In this document: positions 22,601-34,950 of the stretch, piece by piece | How the letters are laid out: each line of letters begins with the position of its first letter | How positions within the stretch are numbered: position 1 is the stretch's first letter | NCBI GenBank assembly: GCA_029532625.1 | Contig: JARFXM010000002.1 | Span: 1 to 64,000 of the forward strand | Direction of reading: 5' to 3' | From: Lomentospora prolificans | Taxonomy: Eukaryota; Ascomycota; Sordariomycetes; Microascales; Microascaceae | DNA length: 64,000 bases | Made by a program: the position numbers and the translations under genes | The notes under the pieces: generated by a model | The model's database searches: none | Seen by the model: only the letters and a program-made list of their open reading frames with translations | Told to the model about the DNA's origin: nothing

Positions 22601-25600
22601 CTATCCGGTGCACAATTGTCGGGTGTAGGCTTGGTGCCTCAAAGCCTGCTCGGCAGTAGTTGTCAGCATTCTATTAAAATCTGCGAGAACATGAGGCTTC
22701 GGCAGAAGCTCACCTCGGCCAATTTCAATCGCATTCTCAATATCTTCGTTCGAATGTAGAGCTACCCAAGTAATTCTAGCGGCAGGGTTATCGAGAAATT
22801 GACGCAAAAGGGTATGGTAGCTCTTGGCCAGAGTTTCCGCTGCGTGTTGGTCATATATATCTTTCTGGACTGCCACTGATACCAGGCTTTCACCTTTATC
22901 TGCGGTTAGATCCAGAATATCGACGCTTATGTCATAGTCGGTCTGACCAGTGGCGACGATGTCCAGTTCGCCATCGCAACCGAAAATGCTTCGCGACTCC
23001 TGATGGTTCTGGCGATAGTTCATGAAAGCTTGGAACAGAGGGCTGTGAGATGGAACTCGAGGGACATTCAGCTCGTTCAAAAGCACATCAAACGGCACGC
23101 GGGAGTTGCCAAAGGCTGCAAGTGTCGCCTTCCGCACATCCTTCAGCGTATTGGCAAAAGTCTCCTGTGGGGTCCGTCGAAGCCGAATTGGGAGAAGATC
23201 AAGGAATATGCCCAAGCTACCTTGGACATCCGCCTCCTTACGGTTTGCGTCGGCTATACCAATGCACATGTCGTCAACTTGCGCAGTGTAGCGATACAGT
23301 AGTATATTGAAGATGGCGAGATGCAGATGGAAGGGAGTAACCTTGAATCGCTGACAGATTTGGCTAACTTGATCTGTGAGGTGCCGATCGACCCGGAAAC
23401 TGGCAGTGTAGGAACCGAACCCAGATGTGGTAGGCCGAGTCGATAATTGTGTCAGAGGTAATAGGGGAAGCGAGTTTGGTAGATCTGGGAACTGACTTCT
23501 CCAGAATGCTAGTTCATTAGACCAGGCGCCTGACTGATAGTCGTGGATCTGCCTCTGTGAGAAGTCTGGGTATTGAAGCAAGCTGGACGGCTTTGCATCC
23601 AGTACTCCATTATATGCCTTTTCCCAGTCTGAGATAAACACAACGTACCCAATACCATCCATATAAATATGATGATACCCGAGAATGATCCAATGAGACT
23701 CCGGTGAAAGAGAGAGGAGTTGGACCTTCAGAGCTTCGCCGTGCTCGATGTCGAAAACGTGATTTCTTGCCTGAACAACTTCTTCGCCTATCTGCTGCTC
23801 ATTATTTATAGTGATTTTCTCAAGTCGCAGTCGAGGTTTTGTCAATACTGCTTGCTTAGGCGCCCTGGTTGTCTCATCGATAAAGAAGAGCGTCCGAAGT
23901 GCTTCATGACGTTGACCAACCGTAAGGAGTGCCTTCTCCAAAACATCGGCCTGTAACTGACCTTTCAACTTAATGACTGTTGTTATATTGAAGGCGGTTT
24001 TGTCCTGCACATAGTGCTTCAAAAACCAGAACCTTGACTGGCCAAAAGACATTGGCACAATTCTCTCAGCGACCAGTTTGCTACCCCATGTAGGCAATGT
24101 AAGCTCAATCAGGCCAGGTGGTTTAGGTAAGTCATTCTCGTCGGCTTCTGATGGAACTTCAGAGCTTTCAGGAGTTATAACTCCGCCGATAGACTCTTTG
24201 GCATCGGACTGTGATGAGGATTGAGCTGCCACATCTGAGTCCGACTCCGACTTATTAATGATCTGTGGCATTTCTCTTATCCCCGGAACAGCAAGTGCTG
24301 TCTCGGCCAAAGGAGCTTCGCCTTCACGGAGCACATTTGGAATAATGCTTTGAGGAACGGAGTTTTGTGCGAACGCAAGAAGGTCCCGGACGGATGGGGA
24401 GTTCAGGATCTTCAAGACAGGGACGTCAACCCCCGATTCTTTGAGGAACCAAGATCGGATATCGACGGCGACCAACGAGTCGGCACCAATTTCATCCAAA
24501 CTGAGATCCAGCATAGGTTTGTTAGGGTCGGCTTGCAGAGCTGTCTGTAACTTGAGGAGGAAGCCCTCTATGGGTGTATTAGCACCATTAATCAGTAAAC
24601 CATGGTGGGGCCTCACCTTTTAGGATATCAAACACTTGCTCATGCGTAGTAGCTGTAAGGAGCCGAGCCTTTGTTTTGATATTCTCCTTGGTTTGGACAC
24701 CAACACTCCCAGCAATGTTTCCCTTGATGCCGAGGTGCTGTAACATGGGGGGCTCGCTGACTATATCACGCGAGCGGCCTTCATCGGTTCGAAGGCCCGT
24801 TTCGAACTCGGGACTGTCTGCCGAGTCCGGTCTGCTGGCAAGAATGCCTTCGGCAAATATTTCATGGGCATCCTGCTCCGACATCCAGACAAGACCCACC
24901 TTGCGCAGATATTCTTGCTGCTGTAATGAGAGTTCCCTCGAAACATACCCAGTCCCTAAAATGGCCCCGATATTGATAACAGAAGCAGCGAGGCCTCGGC
25001 GTCGCCTTTGCGTAGCAAGGCTAGCCATAAACGCGCTAGCTGCACCATAGATACTTTGACCAGCGTTACCAGTAACATAAGCTACCGACGAGAAGAAAAC
25101 GAAAAACTCTAATTGGTCGGTGGAGAAGAGCTCATCGAGGTAGATGCTGCCGTTTACTTTGGGCTTCGTGATTTTATGGAAGCGGTCCAGGTCGACATCG
25201 GGGAAGAGAGCATCATCTAATACCATGGCTCCTTGGGCAACGCCGGCGATGGGAGGAAGCGTCTCAGAAATCTTCTTGTGGAGCGACAAAACATCATCTC
25301 GGTTGGTGACATCACTGGCCACATATGTCAGCACAGAAGTCAAATTCTCATGAACGGAAAGTAAACGTACTTGGCAAAAACTCGAACGGTGCAGCCAAGG
25401 TCTGCCATGGCCTGCTTCCAGCCATCATCCACTCGTGGATTTCTGCTCGAAAGTGCAATGTATTTCGCGCCACGCTGAGCCATCCATTCGCAGAGCGACA
25501 ATCCTAAACTTCCCGTAAGGCCAACCATCCAGTATGTCTTGTCTTTCGAGAATCGCACTACTTTTGTGGCGGGCTGGAGCTGAACAGGGGTGACCGCCAA

Positions 25601-28600
25601 TGACGACCACGAGAGAAAGGTCTGTTTACTGAGGGAGGCGGGATACTTTGCCAACTGGGAGATGGCAACCAATGGGTGCGATTCTGGGACAGTTACTGAC
25701 AATATGGACCGCGTCCAAGCTGCTTGGAGATGCCCTGCTACGGCCGAGACAGTTGAATACCCCATGCCAACACTAGGTCCGAGGCTCGTGAAATCCTGTT
25801 GGTTGACCACAACACACTTCGGCGGTAAGGCGTCGATAATGGCGGCGACAAGGTCGTCGCTACCACCGCTGTGAATAAATCGTCTCAAGTTTCTTGGTAT
25901 CACTCTTCCAAGAGCGTATTTAGTAGCTCGCGGGTGGATGGAGGTCCATGGACGGGCGGTTATTTCCTTGCCGGTGGCGGCGTCAGTAAGAAGGATGATA
26001 TTCACGCCTCTTTCGGCGCTATTCTGTGTGAGAATATTCCCAAGAGAGTAGCAGGGGTTCAGGATTGCTACCGATTCTCCCGCCTTAACGCCCCACAGTA
26101 TGTTCTCCGTAAGAATTTGTAAGTAAAGACCCAGCAATGCTCGTTTGGATTCTTCTTCAGACTCCGAATTTAGTCGGAGTACCCAGCTCTCAGGAGTCCT
26201 TATCCGAGACTCCAATGTCACGGACAAAGAGATAACTTGCTCATCGCTCATAATATCATGGCCCGTAGACAGATATAGGAAACTACCATTCGGTAGCTTG
26301 ACAGTCTTCAGAAGTGAATATTCGAGGCAAACATCAACGTAGCCGGGTCTGGCAGTGTTCTGCGTGTCGTTCCTCTGCTCAATAACAAAGCTAGATCCGG
26401 AATGCCTCACACCAACGACTGCCTGGTCGAGGCTTATGTCTTCCGTGATCAAGCGACGACTAGAGTTGTATCGCTGGTTGCGCTTTGAATCCAGACGGAT
26501 GCGGGGCACCAAGGTTCTGGAATTATGGATCAAAACCTCAGTCTCTTGGTACCAGAGCATGTCACTTGTTCGGCCTGCTTGCTCCCAGACGTTGGTAGCT
26601 TCCATCTGAAGGAGCTTAGATGCAATTACCTTGGCGTTGATGTCTGTTTCCGACGCAAAGTCGAGCATCTGGACCTTTAAGTGCGTCAATTCCTTCTGCA
26701 TCGTGCGTTGCAGGCCTCTGTACATGTTTCGGTACGGGCTTCCATGTAGGGCACCTCGCGTCACCCATAAGACCGTCTTGTTCTGCTTGAAGATTTCCTG
26801 TAGAGCGGCAAGCTTCCCGGAGGTCATGCGTTCAAAGCTTGGTTCATCTTCCAAGTCCACAAGACTGACGATGCTTCCTAGGAAAGGTAGATCATGGCGT
26901 GATACGTCCTCCAAAAAGAGGATTCTCTTGGGCTTGCTCTTGTATTGATAGCCAACCGCAGCTTCAATTTCCCTGGCTAATTCTGCTGTCTTGCTTGTGC
27001 CGCCCCCCAAGATGGTGAGACTATCCAGTTGAAGAGATTCCGATCTCTCTGAAAGGGGGTCGAGAAGAAAAGTGACTCGGCCATCCAATGCCTGTGCTGC
27101 AATGACCGAAAGCGGAAGAGGGAATGTTTTATTGTGGGATGTGATGGCCTCGATTGAGGAGAATCCTGTCTTCGTGATAAGAGCCTCCCACTCTTCGATG
27201 CCCACACAAGGAGAGAGCTTTCGTCCTTGGTCATACCCAAGCCACCAGCCAGGAAGACCTCCAAAAATGAAACCGAAGCGGATAGGATCGTTGTCCGTAA
27301 TCTCGAGCATGATTAAGCGCCCACCTGGCTTGAGGAGTTTGCGCACGTTGTGCATCGTCTGCTCAAGGTCGCGTGTTGCATGCAGGACCAGCGAAGCGAC
27401 GATGAGATCAAAAGAGTGCGGAGTATATCCTTGTGTGATGATATCTTTCTCTATATCCAGGACTTTAAATGTCATTTTGGCGCGGTGTTGGTGGAACTTC
27501 ACCTGAGCGTTCTCGAAGAAGCCGCTGGAGATGTCCGTATATGTGTACGACGCGAAAGATCCTTTAAGCTGCTGGAAAACCATGTCGGTAGCGCCGCCAG
27601 TGCCCGCGCCTGGGCCGACTGTCAGAAGAGGCTTGTAAATGTGTACGATGCAGGCGCGACTCACCAATTTCCAGCACATTCATGTGTGGGTAACGATGGC
27701 TCAACTGACCTACCATACGGGCCATATCTTGCAAGTAAGCCTCCATGCCCAAAGAGGTGGCATAGAAGTCATTCAGCATATTGTCTTTCATCATAGCCTC
27801 CAGAATATTCATATCTTGTCGCATGGCGGATTCTAGATTGGTACCCACAGCTCGCATGATTCGCAAATCAATGCTGTCGGGGAAGCTTCACAGTTCGTTA
27901 ATATGCCACCCTCCAAAGATAGCAATATGTGGAACATGCAAGGGGGGCATACCGCTCAAATATCTCCACAAGTTCATATTGAGTGTCGTTAGCCCACTCT
28001 GCTTTGGCAAACGGATGGGTTCCTTGAGCAACCCACGCTAGGACATGATCGATGTACTCGTAGAAGGCTTTATGATACCACTGGAGACCAAGCCTCTCCG
28101 AAGGGGGTATGGCCTCATGCAACTGCCTAATATAGTAGTAGGCAACTCTTTCTTGAGCGAAAGCGAGGTCATAGTCGTAGGAGTTACCCCCTCCGCCCCA
28201 TAGACTCGGGCTACCAATCGGTGAATCCGGTTGCCAAGAAGTCTTGAAGAAGAGCTGGAGATCGTTTGAGGGAGCTGCTGGAGTCAAGGGAGTCGTACGT
28301 AGACCTTGCAGTTGAACAAGCGTAGCACTTCCGTCTTCAGAATGGATTTCGACATCCCCTGACAAGTCCGTCGGTCTGTTCGAGGTGATGTAGGCAAAAA
28401 AACGTACTTTCGACGCGGTTGGCCCCTTATGGCGAATAATGCTTGACGGATCAACTCGCAGGCGGTTAATACTTGTTGGCAGGTAGATCGATCGCATCCT
28501 GCCATCACCAGGGAAGCTATATGCCAATATAATTGACTGAATTGCGCAATCGAATGTGCCGGGATGAATGATCAAGGGGGTATCACCTTCATTTTCTCTC

Positions 28601-31600
28601 TCAGGAGTCTGAATGACCCCAGAGGACTCGCCCGATCTTCTTCGGGCCTCAATAATCTTTTGAAACGGGCCAGTGTAACCCAATCCAATATCTCGGACTG
28701 TGTTATAGAAGCGCTGGGGATCAACCTCCAAAAATTCGCGTTCAGATATATATGGGCTGGGCAGCTCATCTTCAGAAGGCACCCCAAGCGTGATGCGCAG
28801 GTTCCCATGTGCATTTTTGGACATGCTAGTAGAATCCTTCGTGGAAGCGGAAAAGAATGAAAACACGGCCTCCACATAATGTTCAGCTTCTTCGATCACC
28901 CGAAAGCTGAAAAGCGTCTCAACGCTAGAATTCTCCTCCAGTACGAGCGCTTGGCCGATAACCACATCGTAGAGATCAATTAGTTGTATCGACTGGATGC
29001 CGTAGATTTGAGCCACAGCTTCAATAGTGGCCGATAAGTAACCCGCTGCAGGGAAGACGATTTGTCTATCGACCTGGTGATGCACAAGCCAGGGAATTTC
29101 TCGAGGGTGGAGGTAGTTCTTCCAGCGGACTTCGTTCTCCGTGCCATCCGGTAATTTTGTACCCAGGAGTTGATGCGGGCGTTGATTGCTGGTGCGGAAC
29201 CCCTTAGAATAGCGCGATTCGTGCCAGTACACGCGATCGTGCTCCCAAGCGTACGATGGGAGGTCTTTAAGAAGCTTAGGGGAGTGGGCACCGGAGTCAT
29301 CGGCGTGCAGCCGCCGGTCGAATGCCGCAAAGCTGATGGCTTTGGCCCCCAAGAATTGCCATATCGAGCCTAACCCCTCTGCAAGAGCCTCGACGTCATC
29401 TGCCCCCCGACGCAAAGTTCCTACATAAGGAACCTCACCACCAGTCACGGCCTTGAAAGTCTGTATAGCAGGACTTTTAAGCGCCGGGTGCGGCCCGACT
29501 TCTAGAGCCAAATCTATCGGCCCGCTGGCGCTGATTGCGTACTCCAGCGCTTGTGAAAACCTTACCTGATTTACCATGTTCCTGCTCCAGTACTCTCCAG
29601 ACAAAGTGGAGGCACCGATAGCCTCCATATCTTCTCCATAAACACTGGAGATCCAACGGGGATGCTCATGGTTTGATAGCCTGGCCTGGATTTTGATATT
29701 GGCAGCCGTGAGTGCCTCAATGTATGGGCCAGCACAAGGAAGCATGTGGTGAGAATGATATGCTTTGTCAACCTTCAGTACCCTAGCAAACTTTTTCTCA
29801 TCTTCCAGAATCTTCTGTGCAAGCTCGATAGCGCTAGAGTCTCCTGAGAGGGTCAGGCTCTCTGGCGAGTTACTCGCAGCGATGCTGATTCGGCCTTCGA
29901 ACTCTTCAAGTTCGCAGAGCTCTTGGGCATCTTCATATGTTATCCCCACTGCCATCATGGCGCCGCTCTCAGAGCCCTCTGGTCCCTCTGCCAAGTGAAG
30001 AAAGTACCCACGGTAGTAGGCTATTCGTATAGCGTCCTCTGCAGAGATGTAACCAGCAGCGTAAGAAGCCGCTATCTCGCCAGACGAATGGCCAACCACG
30101 GCTGCAAACTTGATACCGGCAGCCTTTAGGAGGTCGACTAGAACGATTTGAATGGCGGTGCATAAAGGTTGGGAGAAGGCTGCCTCTGAAATACGAGAAG
30201 TGGATTTATCCTTGGAAAGCTCTTCCAAGAGGTCCCACTTTGGGGCATGATTAGCAGGAAGGCTGTTGAGCGACTCTTGTAAAATTGTAATGCGACCTAG
30301 AGCTAGCTTAGACGCAGCCAGGAGCTTTGTGCCCATAGAGGCCCACTGCGCTCCTTGTCCAGTGAAAACGCCGAGCAGCTTGGGACTCTCTGAACGGTGA
30401 GAGGTACGGCTACTTGCCGCCACCACACCTGAAAGCGACAGAGCCAGATCATCCAGTTTTGACACAAGGCCTTCAGTAGTCGACGCTGCAACGGTGAGTC
30501 TGAGAGGCAGGGTAGAACGACGACAATTTAAGGTCCACGAGAGATCATGCAGGCTAGTCAATGGATTCTCGCGTAGATAGGACGAATAGGCGGAGAGAAT
30601 TCCAGTAAGTGCTTTTTCTGAAGAGGCAGAGAAGTTAAAAGGACTTAGTTGAGCGCTCCGGAGAGACGGAACGACTGGGGGAGTCGAAATTGGCCTGTAC
30701 TCCTCTAGAATGGTGTGGGCGTTTGCGCCTCCGAAGCCGAAGCTGTTGATACTCACGCGCCGCGGCACTCCCGGTGGGAGGACAGGCCATTCAGTCGCCT
30801 GCTTAGGAACTTCAAGATCCCGATAGAAGGGCTTAACATTTGGGTTGAGCTCGTTCAACAGGAGGTTCGGGGGCACGAGTCCATTTTGCAGTGCAAGAGT
30901 CCCTTTGATAACGCCGGCAACACCGGCCGTTCCTTCAGTGTGGCCGATGACTGTTTTTATCGAGCCAACATAGAGGGGTGGGTCGGAAGCAGATCGCTGA
31001 TAGCCAACACTTGGACCAAAAAAGGCCGTGCTGATAGCTTCGGCTTCCACGGGGTCCCCGGCAGGTGTGCCTGAGTTCGTCAGCAACAATCCTCGCGCTC
31101 AAGCTCATCGTTCTACTATCCTAAGACAAACAAACAAAATACCAAAGGGAATAGCAATAGCCACGGAAATAGGGCCATTCGCACAGGTAAGGATGACATG
31201 GCACTTACCGGTCCCATGAGCTTCAAAGTATTGGGGTCTATCAGCCGCCCGCGATAAATCTAACCCGGCCCGCTTGTACGTAGACCAGATGAGGTCCGAC
31301 TGGGCGGTAGGGCTGGGCATGGTGATTCCTTTTGTGCGACCGTCCTGATTGACTCCCGTTTCGCGGATGAGACATTCGATATCGTCACCATCGGCCAGGG
31401 CAGCGCGTAACGTCTTTAAGACCAACGCAGCTACACCGTCCCCACGGGCATACCCATTGGCATCCTTGTCCCACATGCGGGATCTTCCGTCTGGCGAGAG
31501 CATTTTGAGCTTGCTCTCGGCAACAAATTGCTCAGGGCTTAATGCCAGGTTTGCCCCAGCCACGATGGCGGCCGGCGACTCACCTGAACGAAGGCTCTGG

Positions 31601-32301
31601 ACAGCTAAATGCAAAGCAAAAAGACTTGACGAACAAGCGGTATCTATCGTCATGGACGGACCATGCCAATCAAAGAAGTAAGAAACGCGGTTCGAAAGGA
31701 TGCTTCGAGCTGTACCAGACGCGAAGTATGTAGGAAATGCATCTATATCACGCGCGAGGAGCTCCATGTAATCCGCACTCATCACGCCGACGTAAACACC
31801 CGTCTTTGAGCCTTGCAATCTGTCGAGCTGCAGGCCGGCTCTCTCCAAGCCCTCGTATACAACCTCCAGTAAAATCCGTTGCTGAGGGTCAACCGAGTTA
31901 GCCTCTACCGGCTTTATCCCAAAGAACTGCGCGTCAAATAATCCAACGTCTTCGTTAAGAAGGTAAGCATGTCGGACATTCGAAGTTCCGTGGTGTAAAG
32001 GGTCCTCGTGATAGAACCCATCCGGGTTGACTGGAGTAGAGAAAAACAGTTAAATTTGACCCTAATCAGAAAGTCCGCGTGACACACAATAAGCGTGTAG
32101 TCGAGGGAGCCTGACAAGCAAGGGGAAATTGATTCAAGATTTCTTACAACGGCTGTCTGGAATTTCCTGCAAGACATCGCGAGGCTCACGTAGTAGCTCC
32201 CATAGTTTAGACGGCGATGAGGAATCACCAGGAAAGCGACAAGCACTTCCAATGATAGCTATAGGTTCATTGGGGTATCCATGAGTAACCTTGGCCGACA
32301 T
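19683..32301 (-). CDS. Hybrid PKS-NRPS megasynthase (KS-AT-DH-MT-KR-ACP-C-A-T-R)
   Basis: Builds a reduced, C-methylated polyketide, joins it to one amino acid and releases the product reductively. Eight minus-strand exons (32148-32301, 31209-32030, 27953-31070, 27665-27873, 25371-27609, 24617-25314, 22714-24567, 19683-22645) total 12057 nt, 4018 residues, with phases agreeing. KS is about 8-430 (Cys184 in TACSSSL, EAHGTGT, GHTEG). AT has Ser654 in GHSSGE. DH has His990 and DCAIQ. MT is near 1430 (LEIGAGTGG). KR has GLTGSLG at about 2131 and Tyr2270. ACP has Ser2444. C is HHIYMDG (His2713). A has SSGSTGSPKG at about 3196. T has Ser3623. R has TGATGFVG at about 3703 with Tyr3859 and Lys3863. 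No ER motif is seen between MT and KR, so the separate reductase at 40420 is needed. Retained R-domain Tyr/Lys favours aldehyde release over Dieckmann cyclisation. Its layout matches cytochalasan and pyrrocidine-type synthases; the amino acid substrate is not predicted with confidence. Confidence 0.96.
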
Positions 32302-32946
32302 TTTGGAATCTTTCCGTCAAGGAGTATAATGTCAGTTACTAGTTGATAGTTCGAGTGTCGAGCTCTGGGTTGTTGTTAGCTAATTCCCGTTCCTGCTTGC
32401 AAACGACGGAGCCAGTCGCTGGCTGAAGTACCTTCCAACTCTGCATAGCATCAGCCGTGATGTGGATTGCGTTCTTGGCCTTCCCCGATATGGCTGGATC
32501 CCTTGTGTAAGGTAGGTCCGGCTCATTCCGGTGCGCGCACATCATGTGCTATTCTAAAAATGGTAATATCAGGGCTCCCCGCATCGGTATTTAGTCTAGA
32601 AACTGGCTCCGAGTGGTCATGTCTAGCTTCGGAGCCATTTCTAGGCCTCGGCGTCTACCGGGCACTCTATCGGTGTTGCTAGGTTTTGGCCGACTCATCG
32701 GTCCGGCGTATCTCCGGGCTGTCTGGCAACGACAGTGGCTGGTCGCTTTATCCATGTGGTTTCTCCGATAAAGTGTGTTCAGTAGTTGTTGCAGCTATCG
32801 TGCCGTTAATTCCCTACGAACGTTGTTGATATCCCTTTCGCGAAGAATTTATTTTCCCAGTTGTCTCCAGGGCAAGTCTGCTGTGTTTTACCTCCACCAT
32901 AAGACGCTTTAAGTCCGACCTGAACGCCGAGATTCAAGCCGCCACA
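32302..32946. promoter_or_regulatory. Divergent promoter between PKS-NRPS and hydrolase
   Basis: 645 bp separate the start codons of the megasynthase (-) and the hydrolase (+). A large inverted repeat lies at 32596-32644, and TCTCCGAT at 32762 is the complement of the ATCGGAGA word found in other cluster promoters. The shared promoter implies joint expression of the two genes. Confidence 0.65.
32596..32644. promoter_or_regulatory. Inverted repeat carrying CTCCGA/TCGGAG half-sites
   Basis: The left arm CTAGAAACTGGCTCCGA (32596-32612) pairs with the right arm TCGGAGCCATTTCTAG (32629-32644), with one extra base in the left arm and a 16-bp spacer. Each arm contains the TCGGAG word of the cluster motif in inverted orientation. 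That is the typical geometry for a dimeric Zn2Cys6 binding site. Confidence 0.6.
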
Positions 32947-34242
32947 ATGCATCAATTCTTCCCCGGTGTTTTCTTCAACTTCGAGACTGTGCGCATCGCT
33001 GGCATGGTATCTGCTGGAGGTGCTGAGCTGGCAGAGTGCCTCGATGCGGTAGGCCTTATCAGAGACAACGACCCCGAGAGCTGGCACCTAGCTTGGGCTC
33101 AGCAAGCCCGAAAAGCCGAAGCATTGGCGGAAGAAGCCCGTATCAGCGGAAACAGAATAGCTGCAAAGAATGCGCTATTGCGTGCCTCGAATTATACTCG
33201 CGCAAGCTATTATATGCTGCCCGGCGATGGCCCACTCCGGCGTGACCCTCGCTTGCTTCCTCTAGCCGAGCGATCTGTCAAGCTATTCCGGGACGCCACC
33301 GAATTCTTTGACGAAAGCACTGTCAGACCTTTGCAGATTGAGTATGACGGTCACAAGCTTCCCGGTTATCTTTATCTTCCGCCGTCGTGGCGAAGGCTCC
33401 CCGGGAGAAAGACCCCCGTCATTGTATGTAACAGCGGCGCTGATGGGCTCTCGGAAGAGATCTACTTCTTTGCACCGGCCGCGGCATTAGAGCTCGGATA
33501 CGCTGCGATTACTTATGAGGGCCCCGGCCAAGGTCTCACACTGCATCGTGACGGCTTACTGTTCCGGCCTGATTGGGAAATAGTCGCCGGTGCTGTATTC
33601 GATCATCTCGAGATATTGAATGCGACGGAACCGGAACTCCAGCTGGATCTAGACCATGTCGCTATCTGGGGTACGTCGCTGGGGGGTTACTTTGCTTTGA
33701 GGGCAGCGGCTGGTGACGAGCGGTTCAAGGCGTGCGTGGCGATAGACCCCGTCCACGATTTCTGGGACTTTGCGACCACCCAAATACCAAGGCCGGTCCT
33801 GGCTGGTTGGGAGCGAGGCTGGATCAGTGATTCCGTTATTGACACGGTCGTCGGTATCACGATGCGTTTCGTCTTCCAGATGAAATGGAACATCAATCTC
33901 TCCAGCCTCATCTTCGGCATACCTAGACCCTCCCAGATCATGAAGGCGATGAAGGCATATACCTTACGCCTTCCCGGAGGCGAAAGCCTGCTAAGCAAAG
34001 TCCGATGTCCTGTTTTTGTGTCCGGAGCAAGCAATTCATTGTACTTGGATGTTTCTGATCACACCAAGGCAGTGTACAATGGGCTCACCAACCTAAAAAT
34101 GGGAGTCGATAAGGAATTATGGGTGGCGGAAATACCTGGCGAAGGGGGTCTCCAGGCCAAAGTCGGCGCCCTAGCATTGTCTAATCAACGTGTGTTTCGT
34201 TTCCTAGACAAACATTTCGGCATTATTAGGGAGGACTTGTAA
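32947..34242 (+). CDS. Alpha/beta hydrolase, FrsA/Ayg1-like
   Basis: An intronless gene of 431 residues. The nucleophile elbow is GTSLGG with Ser244, followed by KACVAIDP, as in FrsA/Ayg1-type hydrolases. The N-terminal 100 residues (YTRASYYMLPGD, PLAERSVKLFRDA) form the helical lid region of the family. Homologous hydrolases accompany PKS-NRPS enzymes with reductive release in cytochalasan-type clusters, where they are linked to forming the pyrrolinone from the released aldehyde. That role is inferred here. The C-terminal segment GEGGLQAKVGA lies where many family members carry the catalytic His, and I see no His there. It shares a divergent promoter with the megasynthase. Confidence 0.9.
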   Translation: MHQFFPGVFFNFETVRIAGMVSAGGAELAECLDAVGLIRDNDPESWHLAWAQQARKAEALAEEARISGNRIAAKNALLRASNYTRASYYMLPGDGPLRRDPRLLPLAERSVKLFRDATEFFDESTVRPLQIEYDGHKLPGYLYLPPSWRRLPGRKTPVIVCNSGADGLSEEIYFFAPAAALELGYAAITYEGPGQGLTLHRDGLLFRPDWEIVAGAVFDHLEILNATEPELQLDLDHVAIWGTSLGGYFALRAAAGDERFKACVAIDPVHDFWDFATTQIPRPVLAGWERGWISDSVIDTVVGITMRFVFQMKWNINLSSLIFGIPRPSQIMKAMKAYTLRLPGGESLLSKVRCPVFVSGASNSLYLDVSDHTKAVYNGLTNLKMGVDKELWVAEIPGEGGLQAKVGALALSNQRVFRFLDKHFGIIREDL

Positions 34243-34950
34243 CGGTGATAGGCAGGAGAACATGGAGCCAGCCAAGCGCAGCCGAGGACCGACTGAGATA
34301 ATACAAGCTCGGCGAACTACGAGAGCTTACTCTAGAAATTCTAGAGTAATGACCGTCATGGGAGGTGATACTTGCAGTAGGGGATCGTTTCTTTAGGCAC
34401 ATTGAATTTTATTTCGCAACAGTCACAATTTTCCGGTGAACTCAATTATTATCTTTGGGTTTTTTCCCCGGTTGGGTACGTACTACTGGTAACATAGCCA
34501 GCAGCAAGCCAGCGACTCGGTTCACTATTAAAGTCGCTGAATACGAACAAGGTTGGACAGAGTAGGGTAGAAGCTCGAGTCAAATGGTTAGAGCATTTTC
34601 CGGCTTTGTACCAGCGATTACTTATTGTTGTATACTCATCAGCGCCTTCCAGTAAATATTTTGTACCTGTACCCATGAGGTAGTCGCCCTCCGCCCCCGG
34701 CGGGCGATGTTGGTTGGCCTAGGCCAGCATCCATGAATCACTTGTCTCCGCCTATTCTGTGTCGTAGTAGACGACTTAGGGCGTCAGCATACAGATGCTA
34801 GAGAGCGTCACTCGCCCCAACTAGCCCATCAAGAATTGGATGTATTACGATTCCAGTGGCCGTCAATCTCATCAAATGCTGGTGGGCTTGAGGACTATCT
34901 CTTAAACCGCCACGGGCTCATTATTCCTCCATTGTTCCAACCCCGTTGAT
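34243..34950. other. Convergent intergenic region with a short palindrome
   Basis: This lies between the 3' ends of the hydrolase (+) and the regulator (-). At 34329-34347 ACTCTAGAA-A-TTCTAGAGT is a perfect 9-bp inverted repeat around one base, about 90 bp past the hydrolase stop. It could form a hairpin at the transcript end or be chance. No gene is supported here. Confidence 0.55.

Noticed and set aside
19683..32301. Series of separate open frames suggesting a broken PKS-NRPS
   Set aside because: All seven breaks are explained by GT/AG introns of 49-138 bp. The joined length is divisible by three and conserved motifs are restored at the joins (for example LEIGAGTGG and EAHGTGTPAGDP).
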